Positions 30,387 to 42,124 of a DNA stretch of 64,000 bases are shown piece after piece. The notes under the pieces were generated by a model that saw nothing but the letters and a program-made list of their open reading frames with translations, was not told the origin of the DNA and did not search any database. The position numbers and the translations under genes are program-made. This DNA is from Adiantum capillus-veneris (taxonomy: Eukaryota; Streptophyta; Polypodiopsida; Polypodiales; Pteridaceae), in the NCBI GenBank assembly GCA_014529385.2, contig CM043962.1:36423598-36487597 (forward strand), written 5' to 3'. Positions within the stretch are counted from its first letter, which is position 1, and every line of letters starts with the position of its first letter.

Positions 30387-31300
30387 TTGTGGTGTTTTAG
30401 AGGCTCTTTATGGTTTTCTCTTATTCGGTTTTCATTTGGTTCCATGTTACGGTTTTCTTTGTCGGTCTTTCCCTTTGTGGTATTGGTTCTAGTCTCCATT
30501 GTCTCGATTGAATCTGAATCATCCTCGAGGTCATTCATATACACGGGGTCATCTCCTGTTCCTATGTTTGTTTTGGAACTTGGCTTTGAATTTCCCGTAT
30601 TCTGCGACCTCTTCCTTCGCGTCTTCTTTTTCTTTGCTTGGATAACTGACGCGGTATCTCTCTCTTCGAGGATATGGCCTGGCCCTTGAAGCATGGACCG
30701 TGTAATCGCATAAGCGGGTGCGACGGGTGGTATTGGCGATGTCACACTAGCAATTTCGACCAAATTTAGGGGTGTGATTTTAGGCGCATTTGGGTTATAG
30801 GGGCATTGGGCAATCAAGTGATCTATGGCACAACGATTACATGTGAGTATTGGCATTGCAGATGTGCTCCCTTGATTCATTTGCATCTGTGCAACATTCT
30901 TTTGCAGCCTAATAGGGCACTTCGCTGCCCGATGTGGTCCACCACACTCATAGCATTGAAGAGGTGGCCTCCTAGCCTGGGTGTTGATATTTTGACGTCT
31001 GGATGCGAGAGCAGCAGCTTGATAAACCGGCTTGACTTGCCCCCAACAATCTTCCATGTAGTATATAGGACACTCTTCCAATGTATCAAGTCCGTAGGCA
31101 ATACTATTGTCTATTTCCTCCTCACAGCCATCTGCATAAGCATTTGATGGCTCGCAACCCACTTGGTTCATAGGGGCGACTCTTGGATGCGGGGGCTGCG
31201 GTCCTAGCACAGGAGGTGGTAGCGGTGTAGCTTGTACAACATTTTGAGATCTAGGGACCATGTGTTGCGGTAGTTGCTCAACAGGTGGAGCAGGCATCAA
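30290..31300 (-). CDS. Gag-Pol linker segment with two further zinc knuckles
   Basis: 336 codons in the same frame as the upstream gag ORF, separated from it by one TAG (31325-31327). The N-terminal part is Pro-rich. Two CX2CX3HX4C knuckles occur: CYECGGPHRAAKC (116-128) and CNRCAIDHLIAQC (154-166). The rest is Lys/Asn/Glu-rich up to a stop at 30290, overlapping the protease ORF. With the two in gag, the element encodes four zinc knuckles. It may be the C-terminal end of a long Gag or a readthrough product. Confidence 0.75.
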   Translation of the reverse strand: MMPAPPVEQLPQHMVPRSQNVVQATPLPPPVLGPQPPHPRVAPMNQVGCEPSNAYADGCEEEIDNSIAYGLDTLEECPIYYMEDCWGQVKPVYQAAALASRRQNINTQARRPPLQCYECGGPHRAAKCPIRLQKNVAQMQMNQGSTSAMPILTCNRCAIDHLIAQCPYNPNAPKITPLNLVEIASVTSPIPPVAPAYAITRSMLQGPGHILEERDTASVIQAKKKKTRRKRSQNTGNSKPSSKTNIGTGDDPVYMNDLEDDSDSIETMETRTNTTKGKTDKENRNMEPNENRIRENHKEPLKHHKCFQIQSKTPKINRRGKKGRIVKRRLGRIQTQ

Positions 31301-31324
31301 TACAGGAGCTCGAGGTGCATCCGT

Positions 31325-33073
31325 CTAGGCTACAGGTGGTCTATTTGCCATCATACGTTTGATCATTAAACAATCCTTAGCTTGGTGACCATACCTACCA
31401 CATGCGTTGCAAGTTCCATTAAATTTTACTCTAAACGTAGGGCACTCACTAGTGCTATGTGGACCTAAGCAAATGGAACACCATTGTTGCTCCCTTCTTG
31501 GATACATGTGACTATTTTGAGGGGGTCGATTATCCTTAAGAGACTCTTGGATTGCCTTGGTGAGGTCTGTCAAGAATGTCTCAAATACCTTTGGCTCATT
31601 GGCAATGGGCTTTGCAGTCATGGGTTCATACTCAATGGCTTGTGAGCTAGTGGATCTCGTGTCGGTAGACACCCTCATGCCTGCTATCATCAAGTTGTCC
31701 TCTAATTGGATTGCATTGGCAGTGACATCGGCCCAGGTTGTGATACCTCTAATCACTAGTCCATTATAGATTCCTTCATTCCTCAACCCTCGAATGAATC
31801 GATCAAGCAGTTGGTTATTGTTGAAGCGCTCATTTACAGGGCAGCGAGAGTTTAAGTGCTTTAGACGACTAATGAAGTCCCTTACTGACTCTCCTTCCTT
31901 ACGTTCGGACTTCTGTAGCTGAGATGCTACACCCCAAAGCACACCTTCTCGTATGTACTCCTTTAGAAACAACCTTCGAAGGGTAGGGTAGATTGTTTTC
32001 TCGTCCACCCTTAGGGTTCTATACCAATCTCCAGCCTTCTCACTTAATGTCAAGCTTAAGGCATTGCACTTATGTAGTTCGTTGCGTTCCCCTAAGGAAT
32101 CACATACTTGTTCAAACACTTCAATGTGTTTTCTAGCATCTTCGTCCCCATTGAATTTTTGCGTGAGTTTGGCAATTTGTACTGCCTTACTTCTAGGCTC
32201 TCTATCAGATGCGTGACGCATATTTTCCGCGATAGATCGACCTATGGTTTGAGCAAACGTTGCCAAGTCACCTATGTGAGGAGGCAGGGCCGGTGGAGGT
32301 ACTCTTGGAATCATATGTGGGAGAGGGACGGGTACCGGTCTTGGCATATGTGTGGATGATGCAGGATATGGAACATAACCGGGCATAGGTCCACTCGGAT
32401 AAGGGCTAGGGAGCGGCACTCGAGGAGCATAAACAAGTGGTACAATTGGAGGTGTGGGGGCCATGTGTGCATAAGGGGCTAGAGGTACATACGGTCGAGG
32501 CTCCATATTAGGTATTACGACACTAGGTAGTGGCACTGCGCTAACCGTAGATGTCATCGGTACATTCTCTGTCATGCTTATCCCTGGAGTGAGCACTGTG
32601 TTTTCCTTAATAGAGGGTTGAGCCAAGTTAGGGAAGCTAAAGTTGTCGCTCGGAGGCTCAGATTGCATAGAGACCCCAGGTGAAATGACGTAAGATGGGT
32701 CCATGGGGCTCATTAGAGGAGTCTCCATTTGTGATAGAGTAGGCTGTTGAGCCTTGCTCGTATCCAGAAATCTCATGGGGCCGGTTGAGAGTATATTTAC
32801 CCCTCGGTTTTGCCTTTCTGATTGAATAATGCCATGGATAACATTACAGATCATTTTCTGTTGATCTTTGATGCTCGTGGCACTAGAGGTGGATTGTACA
32901 ATCTCTATCCATCCTACATGGTAGGCGTGGCCAGAGTGTAGATCCGTCAACACCTCAGTGTGGAGGTCGTATGCCCAATGATCATTAATGAACAATCCTT
33001 CTAGAGTCGACGTGTTAACGGTTTCTTGTGAGGTAGAAGCAATGTTGCTCCCCGTGGTTTTACTTGTCACCAA
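31325..33073 (-). CDS. Gag: capsid core and two zinc knuckles
   Basis: 582 codons. Residues 176-265 are Pro-rich. The retrotransposon gag core lies at about 296-460 (VFEQVCDSLGERNELHKC, ALSLTLSEKAGDWYRTL, then LFLKEYIREG). Nucleocapsid knuckles: CSICLGPHSTSEC (532-544) and CNACGRYGHQAKDC (555-568). The ORF's first codon is TTG and no ATG is nearby, so it is entered by a shift from the upstream ORF at about 33070. It ends at a UAG (31325-31327), after which the frame continues in the next ORF. Confidence 0.9.
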   Translation of the reverse strand: MVTSKTTGSNIASTSQETVNTSTLEGLFINDHWAYDLHTEVLTDLHSGHAYHVGWIEIVQSTSSATSIKDQQKMICNVIHGIIQSERQNRGVNILSTGPMRFLDTSKAQQPTLSQMETPLMSPMDPSYVISPGVSMQSEPPSDNFSFPNLAQPSIKENTVLTPGISMTENVPMTSTVSAVPLPSVVIPNMEPRPYVPLAPYAHMAPTPPIVPLVYAPRVPLPSPYPSGPMPGYVPYPASSTHMPRPVPVPLPHMIPRVPPPALPPHIGDLATFAQTIGRSIAENMRHASDREPRSKAVQIAKLTQKFNGDEDARKHIEVFEQVCDSLGERNELHKCNALSLTLSEKAGDWYRTLRVDEKTIYPTLRRLFLKEYIREGVLWGVASQLQKSERKEGESVRDFISRLKHLNSRCPVNERFNNNQLLDRFIRGLRNEGIYNGLVIRGITTWADVTANAIQLEDNLMIAGMRVSTDTRSTSSQAIEYEPMTAKPIANEPKVFETFLTDLTKAIQESLKDNRPPQNSHMYPRREQQWCSICLGPHSTSECPTFRVKFNGTCNACGRYGHQAKDCLMIKRMMANRPPVA

Positions 33074-33534
33074 CGGTACTCTAGAGGGAACTCTGAAGGA
33101 GGCAGCTCAACAGGGCCTTCTTGGTAAGAAGTTGGCAGGATATCCACATGGACACTCTTTGGGGGTGTGGGGTCCACGTGCGATGTGAAAGGAGAGTCCA
33201 CTTCCCCACCCCCTTCGTGTGCTTCATTTGCATCAGGTTCCGAGCGAGTAGCTCTACCTAATGTTTCCATGAAATGGCTAAACATACTAGTACTAGGCTG
33301 TGGAGCTTCAGGAGGTGCATGGCCTTCTCTCTCAGTGTTTTGGGTAGGGTATGCTTCCATGATTTCTGAGTCGGAGGAGGAATCACTAGCGGCTATTTTA
33401 GGGTCTTGGGTGGTGCTACCTTGTGTCCCCGCTGAGGGTCTAGAGCCTATCGTGGATGGGTAATGGGTGTCCGTATGAACAGAGGCACCCTCAATATGCT
33501 CGTGTTCTAGCACCCGCCCAGAGCGTAAGTGCAT
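33067..33534 (-). CDS. Gag N-terminal segment
   Basis: 155 codons from ATG 33532-33534. It begins MHLRSGRVLEHEHIEG; a Leu-Arg-Ser-Gly start is common in plant gypsy Gags. The rest is Ser/Thr/Pro/Glu-rich. It stops at TGA 33067-33069 and the next ORF continues one base back. The upstream 1.04 kb leader has no competing long ORF on this strand. Confidence 0.75.
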   Translation of the reverse strand: MHLRSGRVLEHEHIEGASVHTDTHYPSTIGSRPSAGTQGSTTQDPKIAASDSSSDSEIMEAYPTQNTEREGHAPPEAPQPSTSMFSHFMETLGRATRSEPDANEAHEGGGEVDSPFTSHVDPTPPKSVHVDILPTSYQEGPVELPPSEFPLEYRW

Positions 33535-34572
33535 GTGCTTTTGATACCCTAAGGTGTCAAAAAGCTGCTCTAGGAGGCCTTGTGACTAGTTTTTAGCGTG
33601 TTTTTTGTTTGTTTTTTTTGCTAGATTTTTTAGAGCGTGTCGTGGAATGGGCCGTGTGATAGCTCGAAACGAGCGTATCGCTAGGAGGGACGCGCTGTGC
33701 TTTACAACCCACCGTTTGGTTCTATTTTGCTCCAAAAAAGCCCGAAACAGTCTTTTCCTAGCTGGGGAACTAGGCTCCAAATAGCAAGTCTAAAGTTGCA
33801 AGTGGGAAGAGAAGGGAGGAGAGTGGAGGACTTGTCCCACATGCTCTCATTCCCTCTTGAGGAAGTAGGGTATATATATAAGAGTGAGTCTAGTATCTAT
33901 CATAGGACTGAGACCTGGGCTTGGGATTGGGGAAATGATCCTGATCCCGATCTAACTTTTATACAAACCAACCCGTCCGTTTTTATAACTCACGTTTTTT
34001 ATTTTCGAAAATCTAACCTCCCCCTCGCTCACGTTTTTTTTTTCGGATATTTTTTTTTCCAATTGTTTTTTGAAATTTTTTTTTTCGAAAATTTTTATTT
34101 TTTATTTTTTACTTTTTTTGTGAGATATTATTTGGTACGCGTTTTGGTGCGCGTTGACCTCACCTAACTATTTACTGTCCCACCTACCTACTGACCTGCT
34201 AATCAATGGTTCACCTAATTACTAACCTACTTAATTAACTAACTGTGCGCCTAACTGTGCACAAACCAGAAAACACAGAAAACACAGAAAATGCAGAAAT
34301 TGAAACTTGACAAAACTGTGCAGTGAAAACACAGAAAATGCAAAAAACGCAAGAAATGCTAACTGTGTGCAAACAGAAAAACAGAATTTTGCTATCTGTT
34401 TAACTAATACTAAATGTACGCAGCAGAAAAACAGAAAATGCAAACTGTGCGCAACAGAAAAACAGAATTAACAACTCGTAGAAAAAATACGTCTTCCTCT
34501 CCCTCTTCTTTCCTACTGCAAACCACTCATACAAGAAGCACAAAGTGCCTCTTGGGCTTAGTGCAGGGCTAT
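33535..34572 (-). other. 5' leader of the 13.5 kb element
   Basis: About 1.04 kb between gag ATG and PBS. It contains T-rich tracts on plus (34030-34120), A-rich short repeats of the type aaaacacagaaaatgcaga (34265-34470), and a TATA-like tatatatata at 33872-33881 readable on both strands. Confidence 0.6.
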
Positions 34573-34590
34573 TCCCCGGCAGCGGCGCCA
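34573..34590 (-). other. Primer binding site (tRNA-Asp type)
   Basis: The plus sequence tccccggcagcggcgcca is the 3' end of plant tRNA-Asp with one difference (cag for caa), 4 bases from the LTR. Confidence 0.88.
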
Positions 34591-34594
34591 AAAA

Positions 34595-34848
34595 TGTGCG
34601 CTCCTTACCGCACTGTCGAAGCAAGGGACTTGCTGATACACCGTGTACGAGCCGCAGACGGCTCCAAGCACACAACTAGTTTAACTAGTAAGCTCAAAGA
34701 GGGCAATGGTGTGTCACTCACCGCCTTATGCTCCTGTCGTAGAGGATTCCTCGCCGCGAAGAAGAGGGAGACGCCGCTACGCCACGCTCAACCGCCTCGC
34801 CGCCGTCGTGCCGCCGCAACGCTCGATCGCACACACACTCTCACACTC

Positions 34849-34894
<46 letters not shown>

Positions 34895-35204
34895 GCACAC
34901 ATACAAGGAGATGGTGAAGGAGAAGGTGGAGATGGAGCAAGAGCTGCTTCTATTGCACAATGAGAGAATGACTCAATTTTAGGTTTAATTGGCTTTTATG
35001 TGAGCTCACCCCATTCACACTTGGGCGCCCATGCTTAGCCAACTAACCCTAGCATGTTCGTGTTAGAGTGCGCCTCTCATCGGCGATCACTCTACCTTTC
35101 CCTATTGGACCGACAAGCCCGGTGCCTGACTCTACTTAAATAAATAATACGGTTACAGTGTCTGTCGTAGGTGATAGGGTGTCCGTGAGCCACGAGGGTT
35201 AACA
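34595..35204 (-). repeat. 5' LTR of the 13.5 kb element
   Basis: 610 bp, TG...CA, same ends as the 3' LTR. By eye it differs by ten substitutions outside the (CT)n/(CA)n tract, nine of them transitions. Confidence 0.95.
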
Positions 35205-35209
35205 CTACC
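35205..35209. repeat. Target-site duplication (ctacc), right
   Basis: Matches 21670-21674. The paralogous unoccupied site is near 43105-43115 (gaattacacttctaaagaaac). Confidence 0.93.
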
Positions 35210-35484
35210 CAAGTAAAGAAACAATAGGCACAAGAGATCGATACTAAAGCACAATGGAAACAGAAAGCTCAGCAACCAAAAGGTCTGCTTAAGGAAGAAC
35301 ATGAAGCAGGAGATCAATACATGAAGAGAATTGAAGAGTTGCAACAAAAATTTTAACAACTAGAGAATGAGAACATCAAATTGGTAGTGTAGAATAAAAC
35401 TTTGACAAAAGAACTTTAGTAGAAAACATCTATATCTGCATTGTTTTTGAGCGTGAAACAAGTCGATATAGATAGCCTAATGGC

Positions 35485-36610
35485 TACCAACAATGTACTC
35501 AATTAGGGCATCATTGATAAATGTCATAAAATCTAATATCTAACTAACCCAAATTATTTTCTGATATTAAATTGATCATTTTATGTGGGAGAATGAACGG
35601 GAACAAGAGTTAGAATATAGACATGTGCTTATGGATGTATCTCAACATGGGACCAAAGTCAATGGGTCCAAATGGGAGATGGTCTGTCAAAGAGAAATGC
35701 TAGCTAATGGAGCTTGAAATACCTTAGGGTTAGCTTCATTAATGACCTCCAAAGGTTAGTGTTAAAAGTCCTTAGTCCTTAGACCTAGGACCTTAGGCAA
35801 GCTACGGATGAGCTTGAGGTGCTTACACACACACCCTCATTCTCACTTGGTGAAAGTGCAAGAACTTATTCTCGTTCTCCAAGCTTGAGAAGTTGAGAGC
35901 CTACACCAACACTCTTGGCTATGGAATGCAAATCCAACCAAGAGCCATGCTTCAATGATATCCATGCCATCTTCTTCATCTCCATTACTATGCTATCCTA
36001 AGTTCTATGAGTAATGGTATGAGAGGACACTAATTTTTTCTCATGAGTCACTTCTTCTTCCTCTTCCCTACCCTCATTCCTTGCGCTAGCTCTCTCCACC
36101 TTCAAAGGTGTTTGAGGTCTTGGGTCTGAGGCCGGAGACAAGTTAATTCTTTCATTAGATTAAGTTACATGCATAATTGTGGTGCATGAAGCTCTCTATC
36201 TTCATTGCACCATCATGGTCTCAAGGAACACAAAGCTTGTATTGTACCAAGTCTCTCTTTCTGGGAGAATTTATAATACAAAAGCCTTTTGGAGGGGGGA
36301 CCGGCTCCACATAAATCCGGTCGTCAACTGTTGTCAAGTTCTCTAATTCTCTCTCTTGCAAAGTATTGTTCATGCCAAGTTAATTAAGTATAATGGTTAC
36401 ATTGCTACCTCTAGCCAAGTTCTCCCTCTATTTTCTCAAAGTATTCTCATAAAAATGCTCACTACAGTTCTCTAAATTTCGCTATTCTCAATGTTCGTAG
36501 TCCATTTCTGTTACATTGATATCAGAGCTATTGGTTTCTCTTTTCTTGCTTAAGAAGAGGGGTCCTTAATTTGTCCATGAAAGGTTGGACTGTTCATTGC
36601 AAGAGGACAA
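35485..36610 (+). mobile_element. Partial LTR element inserted in copy 1
   Basis: About 1.1 kb present in copy 1 where copy 2 has about 110 bp. An LTR-like end (ctgttaca, ending 36515) is directly followed by ttgatatcagagctattgg, an initiator tRNA-Met type PBS (36516-36534). So this is an LTR (start not determined) with the first bases of an internal region. No coding motif. Confidence 0.55.
36516..36534 (+). other. Primer binding site (initiator tRNA-Met type)
   Basis: The sequence gatatcagagc follows an LTR-like ACA end; one mismatch to tggtatcagagc in the core. Confidence 0.6.
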
Positions 36611-38520
36611 GATCAAACTAGATTTGAAAAACAAGATCAAACTCAAAAGTAGTAGACTAATGAGAATCACAACAAGAAGGAGTTAGCAAAGATGGACAAG
36701 GGTAAAACAATTTCGATTGAGGAACAATTAGATGCCAGTCTAGCTCTTTAATTTTAGATCAATTTCTAAGTCTGAATGCTTAATTGAGGAAGGGAAAAAG
36801 CTCTAGATTCACACTTAGTTGAATAATGATGATGTTTATTTTGATGTGGAGAGATTCAATGTGTTATAAGTGGGAATCAAGAGGATGGTAGCACAATGGA
36901 AGGCTCAAATCTTTCATGATCAACCAAAATGCCAACTCATTCCTCATCCCAATGCTATACAACTTCTAATTGGAGTACCATAGTATTTACTACCCAAGCC
37001 AAATGTGGATGGTAGTCCCCATATAAAAAAGCTGACCATAGTAAGCATGCAAAGCCGGGGATTGCAACTAGATTTCTTATAGGAAAATAGGCCCGCTTAC
37101 AAGTGTATGAAGGAAGCAAGGGATTGAATGAAGTCAACTCTTCAGCAAATGCAAATTGCTAGAAGAATTCTTGATCACAGACTATCTACCTTGCTCAAGA
37201 ATAAATCCTCAGGAAGTAAAGGAAAGACCGAGATGACACTAAGAGAGCAAGAATAGTATCTCAAAAGATTATTTCATCTGGCCGAAATCACAAGAAAGAT
37301 AGATGGATATGCAAGTGGATGAGCTTCCAAATTTTACCTAGTTGTTTATTCTATGTATAATGAGCATGCTAACAAGATGATTTACATAATCATTGTGGAC
37401 CAACTCTGGAATTGGCATTAACGTGACAAATGTCTTATGGGTAGCCTAGAACATGGTATTGTGGAAACCACTGAGAAGATGATATGTCTGTAGTAAAAGA
37501 GGATTTGGAGACTTTTAGAGAAATGATGAGCCAGTAGAGCCATTCATGAGACGCAATTCAAAGAGATGGCTAAAATGTTGTTTGAGGCCAGGCTCAAGTA
37601 AATCAACCCGATAACCACACATCTGTTTGTCATAGGTTGGCCACATCCAAATTGGCTAGAGGCAAAAAGACTAGCTGTAAAATCAAGGCATGGGCAAGTA
37701 CTTCTAGCAAACACCTTATGAACAAGAGATGCTTACCTCCAGAAAAGAGGAGCTAGAACAAGATGCAATCTATAGAATGATCATGAAAGAACAATGCAGT
37801 AAGCCTTTTCAAAATCAGATGGTGGCTTCAAACTCTAGATCCAGTATCAAACATATGGACCACCATGATCCATGTTCCTTCAAAAACTAGCTCTTGCAAA
37901 TCAAAAGTATGAAGTCAAGACGACACCTAACAAGAGGAAGGGCAAAAGGAAACAATGTGCCTTTTTCACTCAAAAGTTTTCTAAAATTTTGGATATACCA
38001 AAATTCAAAGAAAGGGGACGAGGAATGTAGAAGGTGAGAACAGTCTCCTTGTTCATCTCAATGATGTCTCTCTTGATAGCAATCTCCTCGGGAACAAAAT
38101 CCATGCACCAGCAATAGGAGCCTGTTTGACAACTCCTCAAAGTTGTCTAATAAAGAGATGTGGTAGGAGATCCAAAATGTTGGTGTTGCAACATTTCCAC
38201 ATTGTACACGGGTTGGAACAATTAGAGAGTCCCAGATGCGACATCAATAAATAGGGGCCACTAGCCTCATTTTGGATAGTGACCATTAAAGGATTCTGTG
38301 ACATTGTTTCATTTGAGCTAGAGTTGGATCCTAAGCAAGTCTCCTATCCATTGTATCATTGAGAGAGTTCCTGGTAAGAGTGATTCTGAATCAATTTGTA
38401 TTCAGATATTATCATCATTGTAATTTGAATCAGTTTATATTCAAATATTTCATCATTGTAATTTGAATCATGTTTTGAGTTGTATTCTATTCAATGACTT
38501 TGTAACTTGAATTCGTTCAC
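36611..38520 (+). pseudogene. Unclassified repeat, coding-like remnant (copy 1)
   Basis: Collinear with 43493-45400. Both copies have many stops but retain readable stretches such as LIPHPNAIQ with LLIGV and LPKPNVDGSP. I do not recognise a domain. The shared Lys-rich segment RGKRKE in copy 2 near 44800 suggests a nucleic-acid-binding tail. Confidence 0.5.
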
Positions 38521-40135
38521 TTACTCTGCAAATGATGCCATTTATACAAGACTTGAGCACTCTGGTGTGAGAATACCAAAGGGTATGGTGAGAAAACCTG
38601 GTGAGATTTTGACAAAACTTTTCTTTGTAATGAGGGAAAAATATCAAGCCAAAACAATGCTCAAAGCCTCATAAAATGTATAGATAGACTCACAAAAACA
38701 ATTTGGCAGAGTCTCTATTTGAGGATGAAAACTCGGCCCCAATGATGCATAAAATGCATAAAATCAACTCAAAATAGTGAATCTAGGAATAAATTGTCAG
38801 TTGTCATTGATAAACGACTCCATATGCAGCATCAAGCAAAATGTCTCATCAAATACATAACCTATGGCAAGGATACCATGATAAGGAACTCTAGCAACCT
38901 GTATCACAAAAGGTATCTCAACATTCAAGAATACCCCAAGTCATAAAAACGTCACGTAGGACCCTCTAAAAGGATAAGTAGACACAAAAAACTAGCCATA
39001 ATCTCAAAAAGGGCTCTGTCTGTTATAATATAAAAAATGACCAAGAAACTACCAAAAAATGACTCCACACGATGTACACTATCCGTATACATGGGTGAGA
39101 ATCGCACACAAATAGGTGCCAAAAATTGATGCAAATAGTAGAAAAAAAACCCTGTGGGGATATCTACTCTCAAAAGAGCTCAATAGCACTATGTGTGCTA
39201 AAAAAGTATGGATTTGTCAATGCATAACAATCCAAAAAGATACTATTGCCAAAACCATTGCCGAGAATGCTTGTAAAGGCACTATATATGTTTGTGCTTG
39301 AAACCTAGAGAGATAGTGCATGCAAACTAAAGCATGTTAATGTGTGTTGGTCCACAAGGGGTTATATGCGCATTCAAGCTCAAAAACCCTGCTATGAGAA
39401 AGCGTGTAAGTTGGTGTCAAAAGGTGCCAAAAACACCAATGCTCAAAGCCAAAATATAGGCAAAAAATAAATAAATGGATGTCAAAAACCCACTGCCTAA
39501 TGCGTGGGATCTCGTGAAAACACCAAAGAGGTGAGAGCCGATGCCGCTCTCTATCTCTCTCTGTCAAAGTCAAGAGACTACTGCAGGAAGAAAATGGCAA
39601 AGTCAAGGCTATGTTGGAGGAAGGAATATTGATGGTGGCGAGGCTACGCTAGAGGAGGTCCCCAAATTTCTCTCTCTCTAGAAAGAAGAGGCCGATGAAG
39701 TCTTCCATCGCCAAACATAAGTGCCAAAATGCAAAGTCAATGAAAAGTCTATGTATATTTGTATAGGTAAAAAATACACAATCCTAGCTTCTCTATGTTC
39801 GAATCGGAGAAGAGGCGCCCAAAATCCCTTGTTGATGCTCTATTTGAGTTTGTGTGGGCAAAATGCACACAACCCGAAGCCAAACCTAAACAAGCATCTC
39901 TCTCTCTCTCTCTCTCTCTCTTCACCATCTCCCTTCGTTTCTTCTTGCTTCTACAAGGTCTCTGTGTGTTCGAGGATGCCGAATAGGGCCAACTTTGAGC
40001 GGATGGGTGTGTATGTGTGTGTACACACTCTTGCTTAAGCTCATTTTTTAATAAAACTCCAAAAGACTGCCTAGTTTTGTGGTACTTGGTTTTTGCGGAG
40101 CTTCAAAAGCCCATTGTTTTCCTTGCCCAATCAAT
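38521..40135. repeat. Non-coding repeat segment (copy 1)
   Basis: Collinear with 45400-47060. It includes (TC)n at about 39897-39920 where copy 2 has a longer (CT)n followed by (TG)n. ORFs here are short and not conserved in frame. Confidence 0.6.
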
Positions 40136-41036
40136 TTCCTAAAAATCAAGCTCTATAAGGTTGCAAATGTGTGTGTGTGTGTGTATGTGTGCGTGTTTGC
40201 ACACATAACCATACAACTCATGTGAAATTCTGATCCTTGCTCACTCTGCTCACCTGTTGTAGAATGTTGCTTGCTCGTTGCAGATCTAAAATACTATCTT
40301 TGGCCCCCCACCTAATTCGCTACCACCAACGTTGTCTTATTGTTGCAATTTTAGCACCGTGCTTCCCATTTTTGAAGGTGTGTTGCCCTCCCTCGATTCT
40401 GTGTTGTAGCTTCAATCTGTTGCAATGTGTGTGTTTTTGTTATCTACATAAATATTCACATTTACATGTTCAAAGACCACGGAACCCCAACCAAACAAGA
40501 GGTTTTCTGCACAAAATAAACTTAGATAGAAATTTTGTACAAAAAAATAATGTCAAGTTGGTACATATCACAATTCTTGATGAGTACAAAAATATTTTTG
40601 AAAACCTCATAATTGCATCCTTTTTTTTTTTTCCAAGTGTTGATAGCAACCAAAAAGTTGGACCAAAGAGAGTAGCCCTCACCTACACCTATAGAAACAA
40701 CACAAAATTCAATTAGCATTGATTTTGTATGTAGGTGATGCATGGGCATCTTAGTTGTTATCCATGTCACAAAGGGCCCAAACTTTTTGGTATATGCTAT
40801 CTAGAACAAAAGAGAAATTATAGGACTCCATTTGGACAGGTTTAGGCAATATGTTCCGTAAAGCCCAACACTTTATTGCAAGATAGTTACAACATCATGA
40901 CAAAAAAGCCAATGATTTACAGATAAGGAAAGTCTTTGCTAAATATCCCAATAAAATTGATAACCTTATCCCCGCAAGCCCCAAAGAAGACCACATAGCT
41001 AGACGTGGCGTCTCTACATTTTGTCGAGATTTGAGT
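40136..41036. other. Segment of about 0.9 kb present only in copy 1
   Basis: The flanks cccaatcaattt and ctttactggatc are adjacent in copy 2 (about 47075). It contains (TG)n at about 40167-40190. No terminal repeats or coding motif were recognised, so insertion in copy 1 or deletion in copy 2 is open. Confidence 0.6.
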
Positions 41037-41973
41037 CCTCTTTACTGGATCATATATAGTACTTATGCAAGAAATCAACCTATACTTTGGTGTTTCCTCG
41101 CATCAATAGAATAATGGTTAATCGTTCAAATCCTTGACGAGGTGGATATCGTCGCTTGCTGCATTAGGCTTATGAGGTGGCTCGCCACCAAATCGGTTCT
41201 TAGATGTTGTGCAAAAATTGTGAGAGGCTCTTGGATAAAAGTGGCATACGAGACCAGCAACGAAAGGGGTAGTTCAATTACCTGCAACCCGGGGATTTCT
41301 AAAATTTCACGTAGCATTGGTGGGTCTAATTCGTGTTGTCGAAAGAATAGTAGCATCTTTCTATGCTAGCAAAAATCATCACATTAGTGTGCCTTGCCTT
41401 TGTGCACAAAACCCTCTTAACTTATTATGCCAAACGAAGTTCAACTCCCAACCCAAATTAGAGCAAGTGAAAACAATATTAGAGTTAGTCCAATGTGATA
41501 TTTAGCCCTATATTTGCCTAATGAAGTTTTATTCCCACCCCATATTAGAGTAAGTAAAAACTAAATAGAGTCGAAACATTGTAAGGATAAGCCCTATATC
41601 ATTCACCATTACAATTTTTATACACACCAGTGTTGCATGATTGGCCACACATGGCTTGGAGATCCTCCCACCATTAGTCAAATGGTATCATTTTCAGGTT
41701 TTCAGAGAAATCACTCAGAGAAGCCACCTTGCATTTATGAGGCCCATGTATCTTATATGACGATACTAGCTTTGATATAGCACTTCCTTTCCTAGTGTGT
41801 CAGAGCAGCTTTGCTAACGCCCCCTAACACCGTAGGTGATAATAGTATATAGTTATTTTTAGGTATGAACATTCTATGAAGGAGGTAGGCCAATAGTCTT
41901 TTACCCAACTCCAAGGTTACAAAGGAAATTAGACCAGTTAAAACTTGGCCAACCCTTGCTTCAAATTAAGACT

Positions 41974-42009
<36 letters not shown>

Positions 42010-42124
42010 ACACAACCTTTCTCAGCTACTCATTCTTCTCTGCCCCCTACTCTGGCTACCTACTTCCCAAGAATTGCACCACCCAATTCCTCTGATGCTC
42101 GATTCAGTTCTCCTGCAAATCCTT
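41037..42124. repeat. Non-coding repeat segment (copy 1)
   Basis: Collinear with 47080-48140. (TG)n at about 41977-42008 corresponds to 47998-48022. Confidence 0.6.

Larger units (their letters stand above)
21675..35204 (-). mobile_element. 13.5 kb Ty3/gypsy retrotransposon (non-chromodomain, OTA-type)
   Basis: LTRs of 586 and 610 bp (TG...CA), a 5-bp TSD, a PBS complementary to tRNA-Asp next to the right LTR and a PPT next to the left LTR give the minus orientation. Order: leader, gag, knuckle-rich segment, protease 1, long spacer, RT, RNase H, integrase, second protease-like domain, W-[VI]-P-K tail, extra ORF, PPT. No chromodomain follows integrase, which fits the OTA (Tat/Athila side) of Ty3/gypsy. 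The LTRs differ by about ten substitutions outside the microsatellite, so the insertion is recent. The frame is broken at four places plus one UAG. Confidence 0.95.

Noticed and set aside
33697-34167. 156-codon plus-strand ORF in the leader
   Set aside because: Phe/Leu-rich translation of T-rich leader sequence opposite to the element; no domain.
36955-37137. Minus-strand 60-codon ORF
   Set aside because: It lies opposite the coding-like strand of the duplicated repeat and is not kept in copy 2.
39116-39301. Repeated small ORFs in both copies of the duplication (39116-39301 and 45903-46160; 39795-40038 and 46655-46983)
   Set aside because: Similarity is explained by DNA duplication; frames are interrupted differently and end in microsatellites.
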